Below, in pieces: positions 10,801-21,985 of a stretch of 64,000 nt of DNA (the stretch's first letter is position 1; each line of letters opens with the position of its first letter). The DNA lies in the NCBI GenBank assembly GCA_003667245.1, contig RCNN01000090.1, positions 1 to 64,000 of the forward strand, in the 5' to 3' direction. The DNA comes from Heterostelium multicystogenum. Its lineage: Eukaryota > Evosea > Eumycetozoa > Acytosteliales > Acytosteliaceae. The notes below the pieces were generated by a model. It was given only the letters and a program-made list of their open reading frames with translations. It was not told where the DNA came from and searched no databases. A program made the position numbers and the translations under genes.

Positions 10801-12809
10801 AAACAATCAGCTATTGAATATAGAAATGATATTTATCAATTAGGTTTTGGTAAATCAAATATTAATAAGAATAGCAACAATCAATATGAAGTAGCTCACA
10901 ACAACAATGATAAGATAATCACATTATACATTGGATTAGGTTTATTAAACAACGAAATACCAAGTTGGATTTTGAACAACTCGAAATCAGTCCAAAGTCA
11001 ATATTTATCATCATTACAATCCACAATTAAATTATCATCAAGCAAACTAGAATCCTCAATCACTTTACCATCCATTCAACCAGCAGTTTCAGAGCAAATC
11101 GTAGATCTATTCAAATCATTTGATATTGTATCCGAGTCAACATCCTCATCATTGAATATCATCAAGTTAAATTCAGATAATTTGATTAACTATAATGAAA
11201 GAGTTGGTGTCAACTATAATCAACAAAAGCAAAGAGAACTCTCTTCCATTGTTGAATATATTAAATACCAATCAAGACAAGCTAGCATTGGATCAGCAAT
11301 CATCAAATCCCAATCAGAATGGCTATCAAGCTTAAAGTTCAAGGGAGATTCATTTTATTTATCAGTTGAATCAGTGGAATCAGTTGATAATTGTATTATT
11401 GGAGATATCACAACAGAATCAGAGAATCACAGTTTCGTTGGTGGAGATGGATTCTTTATTCATAACAGTGCTATGGGTAAGCAGGCTATGGGTGTTTATA
11501 TTACAAACTATCAACTTAGAATGGATACAATGGCACATGTATTATTCTATCCACAGAAACCATTGGTAACTACACGTTCAATGGAGTACCTACATTTCAG
11601 AGAGTTACCAGCAGGTCAAAATGTATGTGTAGCTATTGCATGTTACTCTGGATACAACCAAGAAGATTCTTTGATTCTCAACCAATCTGCCATCGATCGT
11701 GGTCTTTTCCGTTCTATGTTCTACCGTTCCTACAAAGATGAGCAAAAGAAACAGACATCAATGATGGAGGAGACCTTTGAGAAGCCAGATCGTGACACTT
11801 GTGTTGGTATGAGACATGGTTCTTACGAGAAGATCGACGAAGACGGTTTGGTCGCTCCTGGTGTACGTGTTACTGGTGATGATATCATTATTGGTAAAAC
11901 AACCCCACTCCCACCACAAGACGAAGATCTTGGTCCAAAGACTCGTCGTCAATCTAAACGTGACAGCAGTACTGCTATGCGTTCCTCTGAAATGGTATCG
12001 TTGATTCCGTTATCTTGACTACCTCTGGTGATGGTTTGAAATTCACCAAAGTACGTGTACGTTCTATGAGAACACCTCAAATCGGTGATAAGTTCTCCTC
12101 TCGTCACGGTCAAAAGGGTACTTGTGGTATGACATATCGTCAAGAAGATCTTCCATGGACCGTTGAGGGTATTGTGCCAGACATTATTGTAAATCCCCAC
12201 GCTATTCCATCTCGTATGACTATCGGTCAATTGATTGAATGTTTGCTTGGTAAGGTTTCATCAATGACTGGTGATGAAGGTGATGCAACCCCATTCACAG
12301 ATGTAACTGTAGAAGCTATCTCCAAGGCTCTTCATGGAATCGGTTACCAAATGACTGGTCACGAAGTAATGTATAATGGTCATACTGGTCGTCGTATGGA
12401 TGCCCAAATTTTCATTGGTCCAACCTATTACCAACGTTTGAAGCACATGGTAGATGACAAGATTCACTCTCGTTCCCGTGGTCCGGTTCAAATTTTGACT
12501 CGTCAACCAGTAGAAGGTAGATCCCGTGATGGTGGTCTCAGATTTGGTGAGATGGAGAGAGATTGTATGATTTCTCACGGTGCTGCTCAATTCCTCAAAG
12601 AAAGACTCTTTGATCAATCCGATAGTTATAGAGTTCACGTTTGTGATATTTGTGGTCTGATCGCAATCGCTAATCTCAAGAAGAATCACTATGAATGTCG
12701 TCGTTGTAAAAACAAAACTCAAATCTCTCAAGTTAAGATGCCATATGCCGCCAAACTTCTATTCCAAGAATTGATGGCAATGTCCATTGCTCCAAGAATG
12801 TTTACCTAA
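7887..12809 (+). CDS. rpb2: RNA polymerase II second-largest subunit RPB2, containing an intein
   Basis: RPB2 forms, with RPB1, the catalytic cleft of nuclear RNA polymerase II. The start at 7887 is followed by introns 7921-7995, 8196-8269 and 8761-8816, and splicing gives the RPB2 N-terminus with [20 protein letters not shown]. Later RPB2 signatures are [65 protein letters not shown] interrupted by the intein, [35 protein letters not shown] and the zinc site CDICG..CRRC. It ends PRMFT, which separates it from RPA2 and RPC2. About six one-base breaks occur: near 8829, 8931, 9032, 9787, 10345 and 11990. Most are a wrong count in a homopolymer, and the flanking protein sequence is fully conserved, so they look like sequence errors. 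The gene converges on the recombinase gene 55 bases downstream. Confidence 0.97.
10236..11466 (+). mobile_element. Intein in RPB2 with degenerate LAGLIDADG endonuclease
   Basis: The element interrupts RPB2 between NTYQ and SAMGKQ and is about 410 residues once one extra base near 10345 is discounted. Splicing block A starts with Cys1 ([13 protein letters not shown]). Block B is [13 protein letters not shown], with Thr and His at about residues 68 and 71. Block F is [11 protein letters not shown] and block G is GDGFFIHN followed by Ser+1, so the penultimate His, terminal Asn and Ser nucleophile are all present. Protein splicing therefore looks possible. The central region is endonuclease-sized. 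Its first LAGLIDADG-like motif ([10 protein letters not shown], about residues 162-171) keeps one Asp, but the second (following IPSWILNN, about residues 253-263) reads YLSSLQSTI and lacks an acidic residue. I infer an inactive, vertically inherited element. Its Asn/Ser richness matches the host genome. Confidence 0.93.
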
Positions 12810-12864
12810 ATAACTAAATAACGACCAAATAAAATAAAGTATAATACTTAATCCATATTATGCA

Positions 12865-13990
12865 CTACATGTTCATTTTATTGTATACCAAAGAATTAAT
12901 TACAAATGATTTCTCCTGTCTTTTAAATCTTGTTGAGGATCTCAGGGCAATCGATCTTTCTACTATTTCATCATCATAAAAATCACTATACAAAAATAAA
13001 TGATGATTGGAAACTGATGACCAAGCTTCTCCCAGACTGGCTTTTTGTAATCTATTTTCAGGTATATTTTGTGAATTAGGTAAATCGGCTGGATCCATCT
13101 TAACGGTGTTATTTGCAATCTAATATTGATAAAATTAATTAAAACCAGTTTTTTACTGAAGCCAATTTATTACTTACAAGTACAGATATTTTATATTTGT
13201 GTGCTAATGATTTTAATAGTCTTGCGATCTTCATCATAATATAATGTCCATGTGTAAGTTTACTACCAAAACTTGTATAAAGTAATGTACCAATCGAGTC
13301 AATGATGATTAATTTAACATTTTTTAAAAATGTATCATATTCAAATAAATTTATAATTGTTTCTAATGTATCAACCAAATTTGATTGGATCCAAGCAATT
13401 GTAAATCCTAATTCTATCTAAAATCGATAAAATATTTTGATCTTGATCCTTATGGGAATTTGAAAAATTAATAAAAAATCATGAATGATAGTTTGCATTG
13501 ACTTACAACTAAAGTTCTATCGATTATTTGTTGCTTGTACATCTCTGATATTCTATCAGATGAAAATGATGATGATGTATCTATATAGATTACATTCTCT
13601 TTATAGATTCTAGAGACTTGCATTGCAATGTAATGTGAGATTTGTGTTTTGCCACTGGGCGAATTACCGATGAGCTCTGTGAGCTCACCCAGTGGCAAAC
13701 CTTCGCCTCCTAACAGATCATCGACTACGCAATGAGTCTTTAAATATTGACATTCTCTAAAGTTGACTAATTGATCGTAAAGATCCGATGCAACGACTGG
13801 TACTGAACTATGATATTTTTGTAGATCTCTCTGAATCTTTAGTATAACCTCAATTGGTAAGTTCGTTTTTCTGTTGTAATTTCGCGGGTGTTTGCAAGAG
13901 GATTGATTCAACAGTTTTGATATCTGCTTTTTCGAAGATTTCAATATATTCCTGATTGAATATATTTGTTTGGTACTCGTATAGTGACAT
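12865..13990 (-). CDS. RAD51D-like recombinase paralog
   Basis: RAD51 paralogs assist RAD51 loading in homologous recombination. The start at 13990 gives a N-terminal helical segment (FEKADIKTVES), then SSVPVVASDLYDQL, LGGEGLPLGELTELIG and the Walker A motif GNSPSGKT. The second exon holds the Walker B strand KLIIIDSIGTLLY and a LLKSLAHKYKISVL segment that joins across an intron to IANNTVK. The final exon has LGEAWSSV. Order and wording fit RAD51D (human: ADLYEEL, GEVTEIVG, VVVDSVTAVV) better than RAD51, DMC1 or XRCC2. Exons read (minus) 13990-13507, 13417-13178 and 13119-12865, with introns 13418-13506 and 13120-13177. A frame change near 13860 in exon 1 is bridged. The end lies 55 bases from the RPB2 stop, tail to tail. 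Confidence 0.8.
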
Positions 13991-14452
13991 ATTGCTAAAA
14001 TAAAGAATGATCATTCTTCAGAGATAATAAAAGTTTTATCCTTTTTTAAAAAATGCAAAATTCTCAGAATTAGAAATAAATTTATCCTGCACTGGCGACA
14101 AAACTGTTCCTCATGATTAAACAAAAATGCTTCAATAGTATACTCCATAAAATAAAATTGGAGATATATTGAACAAGAATATGAATGTTTGTGTTTTAAC
14201 AAATAAATAAGCAACGCATCCATAATACACTTTTTTATAAAAAAAAAGCGGGTGTTAACGTCTATTGGCATTTTGATGTTACCCATCGCCAGTTGAACGT
14301 GGTAATGGACTTCAAAGATTTGAAGTGAATTACACACACCGTCAACAGCTGTACGTAACTGCCAGACTAAAACATATTGATTTGGCAAATAATCATTTTT
14401 ATTTCCGTGTATAGTCCATATAAATCTGAATATACAGATATACATAAAGCCT

Positions 14453-15019
14453 TTATCTGTCTGTAGTTTGAAAAAAATCAAGTTAGCAATCAAATAGCTG
14501 AAATGTGTTGGTTGATTCTTACAAGATTTTTGGAAACGTGCACGGGCACCTCTTCCACCGAACTTCTTTGGCTCACATCTACGTGGGTCAGCGACGAGTA
14601 AGGAACGGTCATAAGCGAGGATAGCCTTCTTGATTTCGTTCTTGGTTGCTTCATCAACGTACTTTTGGTTGTAAGCAACGACAGCCTTGGCCAAAGCTTG
14701 ACGGATGGCGTAGACTTGGGAGACTGGACCTCCACCACGAACTCTGACACGGATGTCGAGGGTGTTGTAGCATCCTTGTGGAGCAACAGCGAGTGGTTCG
14801 TAAACCTTCAATCTCAAGGTTGGTGGTTGAACCAAGGCCAATGGGACACCATTAACTCTGATGGAACCCTTACCTTCGGTGGTATAGGCGACGGCGACGG
14901 CGTTTCTCTATAGATGTCTGTTAATAACCTGCGCTGTGCTATCCTGTAGTGTAGGGATACATTACCTTCTTACCGTGAGTTTGGACACACTTCTTGGTGG
15001 TAGTGGTAGTATCGGCCAT
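14453..15019 (-). CDS. rps16: 40S ribosomal protein S16 (uS9)
   Basis: This is a small-subunit ribosomal protein whose C-terminal tail reaches the decoding centre. Three exons (minus strand) are 15019-14966, 14907-14523 and 14460-14453, giving 148 residues, close to the usual 146. Hallmarks are THGKK before the first intron, [64 protein letters not shown] and GARARFQKS. The last exon contributes only eight coding bases, which complete the universal C-terminal Tyr-Arg and the TAA. Without that splice the frame would run on into a non-homologous tail. No base errors are needed in this gene. Confidence 0.96.
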
Positions 15020-15720
15020 TGTGTATGTATGGAGTGGAAAAAGGATTGATTCGATGAAGATTAAGTCGACTTTGTGCTACAAGCCAATCGTGCACCACAC
15101 TCTGGACAGGAGAAGCAAAATAAAATTGCAAAATTTAAATTAATTTTGAAAAAATTAAAATTCGAGTTTTTAAACGAACTTCTAAAAGTTTAGACATATC
15201 ATTTCAAGTTTATTTTTACACGAAGTAGGACAATCAGTAACAGACATTTCACTCCGATAATCATAATATATGAATACTATTACTTCTTAGAATAAAGTTC
15301 GTCATCATCAATATGTGCAAGTCAATATCTTAAAGTGATATAGGTAAGACTTAGGTATATAGACATTTGCAGGATTTAGTTGTTGTTTGTTAATAGACTT
15401 TTTGAGAAGTAATTACTTCATCGTATGCTTTTATAATCATTGTAAACATCGATTATTGTCGACATCATCATTCACTCTATCTATAGCAAAATCTCATCTA
15501 ATCAAATCAAATCAAATTTACCGCCTTTTTATCCTTTATTGTTATTCTTAAAGAACACTTTTATTGTTATTGGTTCCGTTGTCGCTTTGTGAGATTATGT
15601 TGTTACAACTATAATACACCAAACATTTTAAAGTTAATAGCTTTTTTTATTTTAATAATAATAATACATTCAAAAAAATAGTGTAATGATAATAATATAT
15701 TTAGTTGTTAAAAGGGTTTG
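15020..15720. other. Spacer between rps16 promoter and the ComC-like gene end
   Basis: About 700 bases with the rps16 5' region on the left and the 3' flank of the ComC-like gene on the right. AT-rich, with CAAAT repeats near 15500-15520 and an ATT run near 15650. No RNA gene or coding segment recognised. Confidence 0.4.
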
Positions 15721-18700
15721 TTAGTTATTATTATTGAAGTTGTTGTTATTTAAACGTTTAAGTTTATACTCAAAGAGAGACTGATTTAACTTGATTCTTT
15801 GGTTTCTTTTTCTTAACCAAATCATAGTAGCCACAATCGATACGAAAATAATTGATCCACAAACTGCACTAACAATGATTTTCCAATTATTGTTATCGAT
15901 ATTACTTCTTTTTGAACATTTCATTTTTTGATCTGTGTTTGAATTCAATAGTGCTGAATAACTAGGATCAAGAATGAGCTTCTTTTCAAAGAATGGAATA
16001 ACAGTGATCAATTGTATATATTTATCGTCGTTTGAAGAAGTATAGTATTTAATATTTCTTGGAATCGAGTCAAGATAAGCTTGTTTGTTCAATTTTCCAT
16101 ATATTTCAGTTTGATTATTTCCAATTCTAAGTTTGACATTATCTCCAGACTCTTCGAAAATAAAATCGTTCTCTGGTGTACATTCATCAAATCTAAATGA
16201 TGGTGTTGAAACAATTTCAAGCATATTCAATCGATTTTCAAAAGTCCAATTTTCAATTATCAATTCATATTTGATATTTCCATATTTAATTTCCATGGGA
16301 ACCACGAAATCAATCTTCATATAGTCAATTAAAGAACTTGTGTTTTTAGAAAGATATTGAGTGAATTTGATTGTAATTGAACTAAAGATTTCATTTTCAT
16401 TGCTATCTAAATGATACATCCATTCATGGTACTCAACTGAGCTATTGTCTATAGGATTAATAATATCGTAAGAATCTTGTTTCAAATGCCATCTCAAATT
16501 GGAAATATTTAATCTTTTCACAAAAATAGTGTTCTCAGGATTGGTTTCTCTAATTTCATTGAATTCAATTGAAAAGTTTGAGAATCCATTTGAGATAATA
16601 AGTCTGGGTTGTTCTTTCCATGGTGAAATAGTTGTTTGATTCATTGTATTTTGACAATATTGACCATCAAATCCAAATTTGCAAATACATTCTCCATTTT
16701 GACATATACCATTACTAGAACAAAGGTTATAGCAACTACTTATTGCTCCTGTTTGAGTGTTGACTATTTTTGTTGTATGCACAGGAGTATAAAATGAATT
16801 AAATGAAGTCAGACGAATGAGATAAGTATAGTTACTGACTAGATTAGTTGTGTTGCAATATAATCTTTCAAGATTTAAACCATAATTGCTCGAAATATTT
16901 GAGCAAATCATTGTCCATCCAAGACCATCAGCAGAGATAGAAACATCATATGTTGTTGAGTTTTGTTTACCTCCAATAGATTCTTCCCATATAATAGAAA
17001 TTGATTCATTGTTTGACTTTGAGTTAAAATCTGATGGATAAATTCCTTAAAATATTGCATTAAAATCAATGATCATTTAAATAAATAGGAATATACATAC
17101 TTGGATAGAATTCAAAATATTCTGTATGATCAAGAATGTTTAAAAGTGAATCTTTTACTGAAAATTTGATAGATATTGATCCATTTTCAGGATTTTTTAA
17201 ATTGGATAGATCTTGTAGCAATAAAAGTGTTTTCTTCACCTACAAAGAAACTATAAGTTTCTGGATTTCCACCTTCAGCAGAAAGATAAATATATACCAT
17301 GTCATTATCATATTGTTTTTGGACAATTAGTTTTGATATTGTTGAATAGGTTTTAAAAATAGATGTTACTATCAATGGGTTAGAATTTGTAATTGATACA
17401 ATTGTGATATTATAATAAGTTGAAGGTCTGAGTTCTCTTAGCTTTACATTAGTCATACTAGGCGATTCCATATTGTTTAGAAGAGTTCCATTTTTATAGA
17501 TATAAAATGTATTTTGTATGGACAGATAAGAAAAAGAATCAAAATCCAAAGAGACTCTATAAGGAGATATATGATTGATCTTGATGTATGGTTCTTTGAA
17601 TTTCATAGTAAATATTCTATTAATTGGAAAATGATTTATATCCGTCTATAGAAATAAATGCTGTGATAATATAGAGATTATCAAGAGTCATTGGAAAAAT
17701 GCAATTATTTATATTACTAGGAGTACATTGGGTTGGTATGGTATTATTGACCAAGAAATAATATTTACTATTTTCATCAAGGAGAGAATTCATTTGATCC
17801 ATATAAAGTACTAATTGATTCCCTAAATTTGATTGGTATAAGAACATGAAAAGTTGATCATATATGAATGGTGGAAGGGGTAGAGTGACAGTCAATGTGT
17901 TATAGAGTACAATATTTCCAGAAATATTTAAATAAATAGATATCTCTGATTGATTTAGAGCATTGATAGAAAGAGAATATTTATCAGATACATCCAAATT
18001 AATTGTTGCCATATAATATTGATGAGTAGAAGTAATTACAATATTGTTTGTTAGATTATTATGATTCTTCAATTCAAATGAAATATTAACAGAAGATATT
18101 CTCTCTTGAAGCTTAAATTTGATTATATCTGGAACTTCATAGATATATCTCCAAGTGTTTGAATTATCTTCAAAAGTTGTCTTGGTTACCCACAATGAAA
18201 TAGAGCCAAAGGGTTTTGAATCATGGTCAAATTCAATTAAACAATTAGAGATATTGAAGCAAGAATATTCTTTTCCATATCCAAAATGATATAATTCAGA
18301 AGAGTTTTCAACTTCTACATAGATTTTATTCCAATCCATCTTTTCAATTTTGACTATGAAAGTTGTTGGAGAGATATTGACAATTCCCATATTTGAAAAT
18401 TCATATTGGCATGTTTGAATATGATCAACTGATTTTAGTTGATAATTTCCACAATTATCAGTAGCATTTAAATCCATGAAATATGAAAAGTCGTTAAACT
18501 TTCCAAAAAGAAATGAGAATGGATTGACATTTGCTAAATCTATCATACAAAGTGTATTTTGAGATTTTGAATCTAGTGTTATTAAGGCAGAGTTATTACA
18601 AAATGAACGTCTTGGCAATAGATTAAATTTGACATCATGGTTTGAAGGAAGAGCATGAGGATGGTCTGATACATTTGAAATTCCTAGCATTGATTAGACA

Positions 18701-18945
18701 CAGGAGTTAAAATAACAATATCAGAAGGGTTATCATAACAATCTACATTGTATAGAAGTTGATCATAATATGGTTTTTTAGAGTTGACTATTAACATCTT
18801 AAAAGAATTGATACCAGATTGATAGCAAATATTGTCAACATAAGATTTTGTTAAAAAAATCACTATGGGTAATAGTAATCCATTTTGAAGTTACCAAACC
18901 AATACTACAAAGTAATAATAAATTAAAAATAAATATCTTTTCCAT
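15721..18945 (-). CDS. ComC-like type I membrane protein with EGF-like repeat
   Basis: The start at 18945 encodes a clear signal peptide (MEKIFIFNLLLLCSIGLVTS). The long ectodomain is rich in N-x-S/T sites and beta-strand sequence with scattered Cys. An EGF-like repeat lies near 16645-16735, with CYNLCSSNGICQNGECICK and then GFDGQYCQ. Near the C-terminus, a segment with FFEKKLILDPSYSALLNS precedes one transmembrane helix (about 15830-15895, VSAVCGSIIFVSIVATMIW), then a short basic, Asn-rich cytosolic tail. The order ectodomain, EGF, conserved membrane-proximal block, one membrane helix is that of dictyostelid ComC-type cell-surface proteins, which take part in cell-cell signalling during development; that role is inferred. 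One intron is visible at about 17046-17100. Frame changes occur near 18855, 18690, 17610 and 17195. Ligand unknown. Confidence 0.7.
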
Positions 18946-19381
18946 TTCTAATATTTGATTTAATTAACAATTGATTTTGGTAAATGGTTTTCTTTCAATT
19001 TATATTAGAATGATATATTTCTAAGAGAATTAAATGATCAACAAAATACTTTATTTGTCAAAGATCACCCATTATTTATTGGTGAATATCAGGAATAAAC
19101 ATCTATCATTTTAAAGCAGGGAGGTTTTCAAAATATGAATAAAAAATAATAGGCGAAATATAATGTTAGAGCTCCTTGGACGAAGGACTTGTTAATCCTT
19201 TAAGTTTAAATAAATATCAATGGGTTAAAAACTAACACATATCGAGATGCAAACCCGATATTAAGAGTTTGAGAATCAGATTCAAATTGTTAAGAATGAT
19301 GTCTCTCAATTGGTTTTTTCAGGACGATGGAAATATGCTATAAATAAATACAAATGTTTTTTTTATTGTGGCAAATCACCA
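18946..19381. other. Intergenic, ComC-like promoter and M28 peptidase 3' flank
   Basis: AT-rich spacer. A short imperfect palindrome (TCCTT, five bases, AAGGA, about 19171-19185) is present but too small to interpret. Nothing else seen. Confidence 0.4.
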
Positions 19382-21277
19382 TTAAAGTTTGCAACACAAA
19401 AGTGCCATTGATGCAATGGCAGCAACACATTGATCCATCTGGACTGGATCTATCTTATCAAGAGCATCACCTTCACTGTGGTGGAACCAGAAGTATTGAG
19501 TCATGTTTACGACAAGATTTGCACCTGGGATTCCATCAGAAACCAAGAACGAGTTGTCAGTGCCTGACTCACCTGCACTGACAGAGTTGGCACCAAGAGA
19601 CATGAGGACTGTCGTCGGCCAATTGCTGCAAAGCTTTGATTGTCTTTGGAGATGCACCATCAACGGTGAATCCGAGTGGTGTGGTTGGACCGTTGTCGGT
19701 TTCTATGGAGAAGAAAGTTTCGTTGAGATATGCTTTTGCGTAGGCAGCACCTCCAGCAGCACCGTTTTCTTCATTGGTCCATGCCACAACACGAATGGTT
19801 CTCTTTGGCTGCAATCCAAGTGACTTGATCAATCTGACGGCTTCCCATGCAATCATGACACCACTACCATCGTCAATAGCACCTTGTCCTACATCCCAGG
19901 AGTCAATATGTCCTCCAATGACAACAACTTGCTCTGGATGATCGGATCCAGTGACCTCACCAAAAGACGTTTCTTGATTTAGCCAGGCTAGGTAGAGTCT
20001 GAGCTTCCATATATAGATTAATAGTAACATTTTGTTGATAATTTACCAGACCTTGAATGAGATCGGCATCTTCGAGAGTAATTGCAGCAGTTGGAATCTT
20101 GGTAACACCATTTTGGTATGACATTCCACCAGTATGAGGAGTACCGAGTGAATAGGGTGTAACCGAACGAACCAAAGCAGCTACAGCATTGCATTGAGCT
20201 GCGGCAACAGCACCACCCGATCTGTATCTAACGGTTGAAGAGTAATTTGTGAATGGCACAATTGAACAATACAATTTTACCATTGGCTGCACTGCAGTTT
20301 GCTTGTAAATCAGCAAAGCTAGAAACGACCATAACTTGAGCGGTAATTCCATCCTGCAATTGTGAAGAACGATGATGAATCATTAATAATTAAATTCCAA
20401 CATTTCATTTGAATAAGCATGTAGTGAATGATGATTGATTTGACAGACTTACTGATGTAGTATTAATAGATCCACCTAAACCGAGAATATTCATCTTCTT
20501 GTAGTAGGGGGTTTGAATGGACGCATATTCGTTTCCTCTGACCCAGTGGGTCACCATAACATCTTGAGTCTGTACATTGTCAAGACCATCTTCAATCATC
20601 TTTTGTTGTACCCAATCGATTGCATTCTCCAAATGCCTGTGAACCAGACAATCTGTTACCGAAACGAGTGCATAACTCTGTCAGCTTAGCAAATGCGAGT
20701 GTACCCTTAGCAGTTGAGCTTATCAGCTGTGAACTATCAGCTGAGCAATTATCAGATAATACATCAGGCTTCTTATCTATATGATTATATATAAACGATC
20801 ATTTCACATTAATATCTAAAGGTTCCGATTGTGGTACATAGCCCACATGATGTATGCATACAATGTAAAATGGTGACTGGAATTACAATGGCAGCTAATA
20901 TTACAAAGAATAGAACACCAACTATAATTAAAAGGTTCTTATTTCTCTTTAGTTTTGTACTACTAAACCAATTAGTATCCATATTATAAGACAAAGAAGG
21001 AAAGAAGGAATGATGTAAGTAAAAAAGTAAGCAAATGAGCTAATAACCAATAATAGTAACATCATCATCATCATCATCATCATCAATACGAATAAGATAA
21101 CCAACTAATGATTGTTGTGGTGGGTGATGGTGGGTAACTAGTAAATTAGACATACCAATCTCTGAATAAGGGTGTATTGTTATTCCTGCTACTGTTACTG
21201 ACACTACTTGGAAGCAAGATGTCACCTTGACGATCATCAATATTATCAGCAATTGGTGTATATTTATATTCTTCCAT
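19382..21277 (-). CDS. M28-family metallopeptidase, carboxypeptidase Q type, membrane-anchored
   Basis: Carboxypeptidase Q-type enzymes are two-zinc M28 peptidases that remove amino acids from dipeptides. Family blocks are clear: RFGNRLSGSQALENAIDW near 20660-20610, VMVTHWVRGNEYAS, YSSTVRYRSGGAVAAA, PYSLGTPHTGG, and the catalytic core GGHIDSWDVGQGAIDDGSG near 19910-19860. WTNEENGAAGG, ETDNGP and YFWFHHSEGDA follow. The His, Asp, Glu, Asp and His zinc ligands are all present. Exon 1 starts at 21277 (MEEYKYTPIADN) and ends at a GTATG donor at 21155. Exon 2 (20962-20862) carries a hydrophobic helix (LLIIVGVLFFVILAAIVIPV). Introns: 20963-21155, about 20777-20861 and 20354-20452. Unlike the secreted animal enzyme, this is predicted to be a type II membrane protein. 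Frame changes near 20635, 20265, 19970 and 19610 are in or near short runs. Confidence 0.88.
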
Positions 21278-21985
21278 TATTGTTTATTTAATAATAGTAT
21301 TAGTACCAATCAAAAGAATGATACTCTAATAATGCAAGCAAACCAAGCAACCTACTCTTCAAGTAATGATGAACGATGCTGCTGACTATCTAAAAAAAAT
21401 CAAAAATGGTAGTGTTGGGGGGGTGGAGCAATTGATGGGGGCTCCAAAATAAAATTAAATATCTTGTATTGTTTTTATATTGTTAATGTCGACATTATTT
21501 ATTATTCCGATGAAAGTTATAAAAACTTGGTGTTTTATAAAAATTATTATTTATTTTAGTTTTTTATGATTCCAAAGTCCAAAATAGTAACTGCAGTTTC
21601 ACTCGATTATAATAATCAATAGAGCTGATAATCAAACATATATAAGTTGTCCGATATGATCTTTAAGGAATAATATTTTCCTATTTAGTTAATAAGATAA
21701 AGATCGATCCTGCAACATTTATAGTTATATTAGTGCATCTGATTGTTGTTGGTTGATAATCAAATATGTCTATACAAGATTCTACAAATGTTTTTGTTTT
21801 TTGATTCCATTTACTTGTTTGTAATGTCATAATTTATTCTGTTAACCAAAAATTACAATAATTGCGCCAAAATTTAAATTTTTAAAAAACATTTTCATAG
21901 TTGCTTTCACTAATTATATTATTACCAATAGGTTTGATGGTAGTTCTTTCATTCAATTAATTAGATCAATCAACAAACAATACAA
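21278..21985. promoter_or_regulatory. Divergent promoter region, M28 peptidase and CAF-1 subunit
   Basis: These 708 bases separate two head-to-head genes, so both promoters must lie here. The DNA is AT-rich with a G-run (near 21415-21425), several T-runs and A-rich leaders at both ends. No specific operator could be recognised. Confidence 0.4.

Noticed and set aside
10700..11050. Active LAGLIDADG homing endonuclease in the intein
   Set aside because: The second motif lacks the catalytic acidic residue and DG, so activity is unlikely.
420..12809. Interpreting broken frames in the Puf, GH5 and RPB2 genes as pseudogenes
   Set aside because: RPB2 is essential and its breaks are single bases, mostly in homopolymers, with perfect conservation around them; sequence error explains them better.
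19160..19190. Short palindrome TCCTT/AAGGA
   Set aside because: Five-base arms are expected by chance and nothing else supports a terminator or site.
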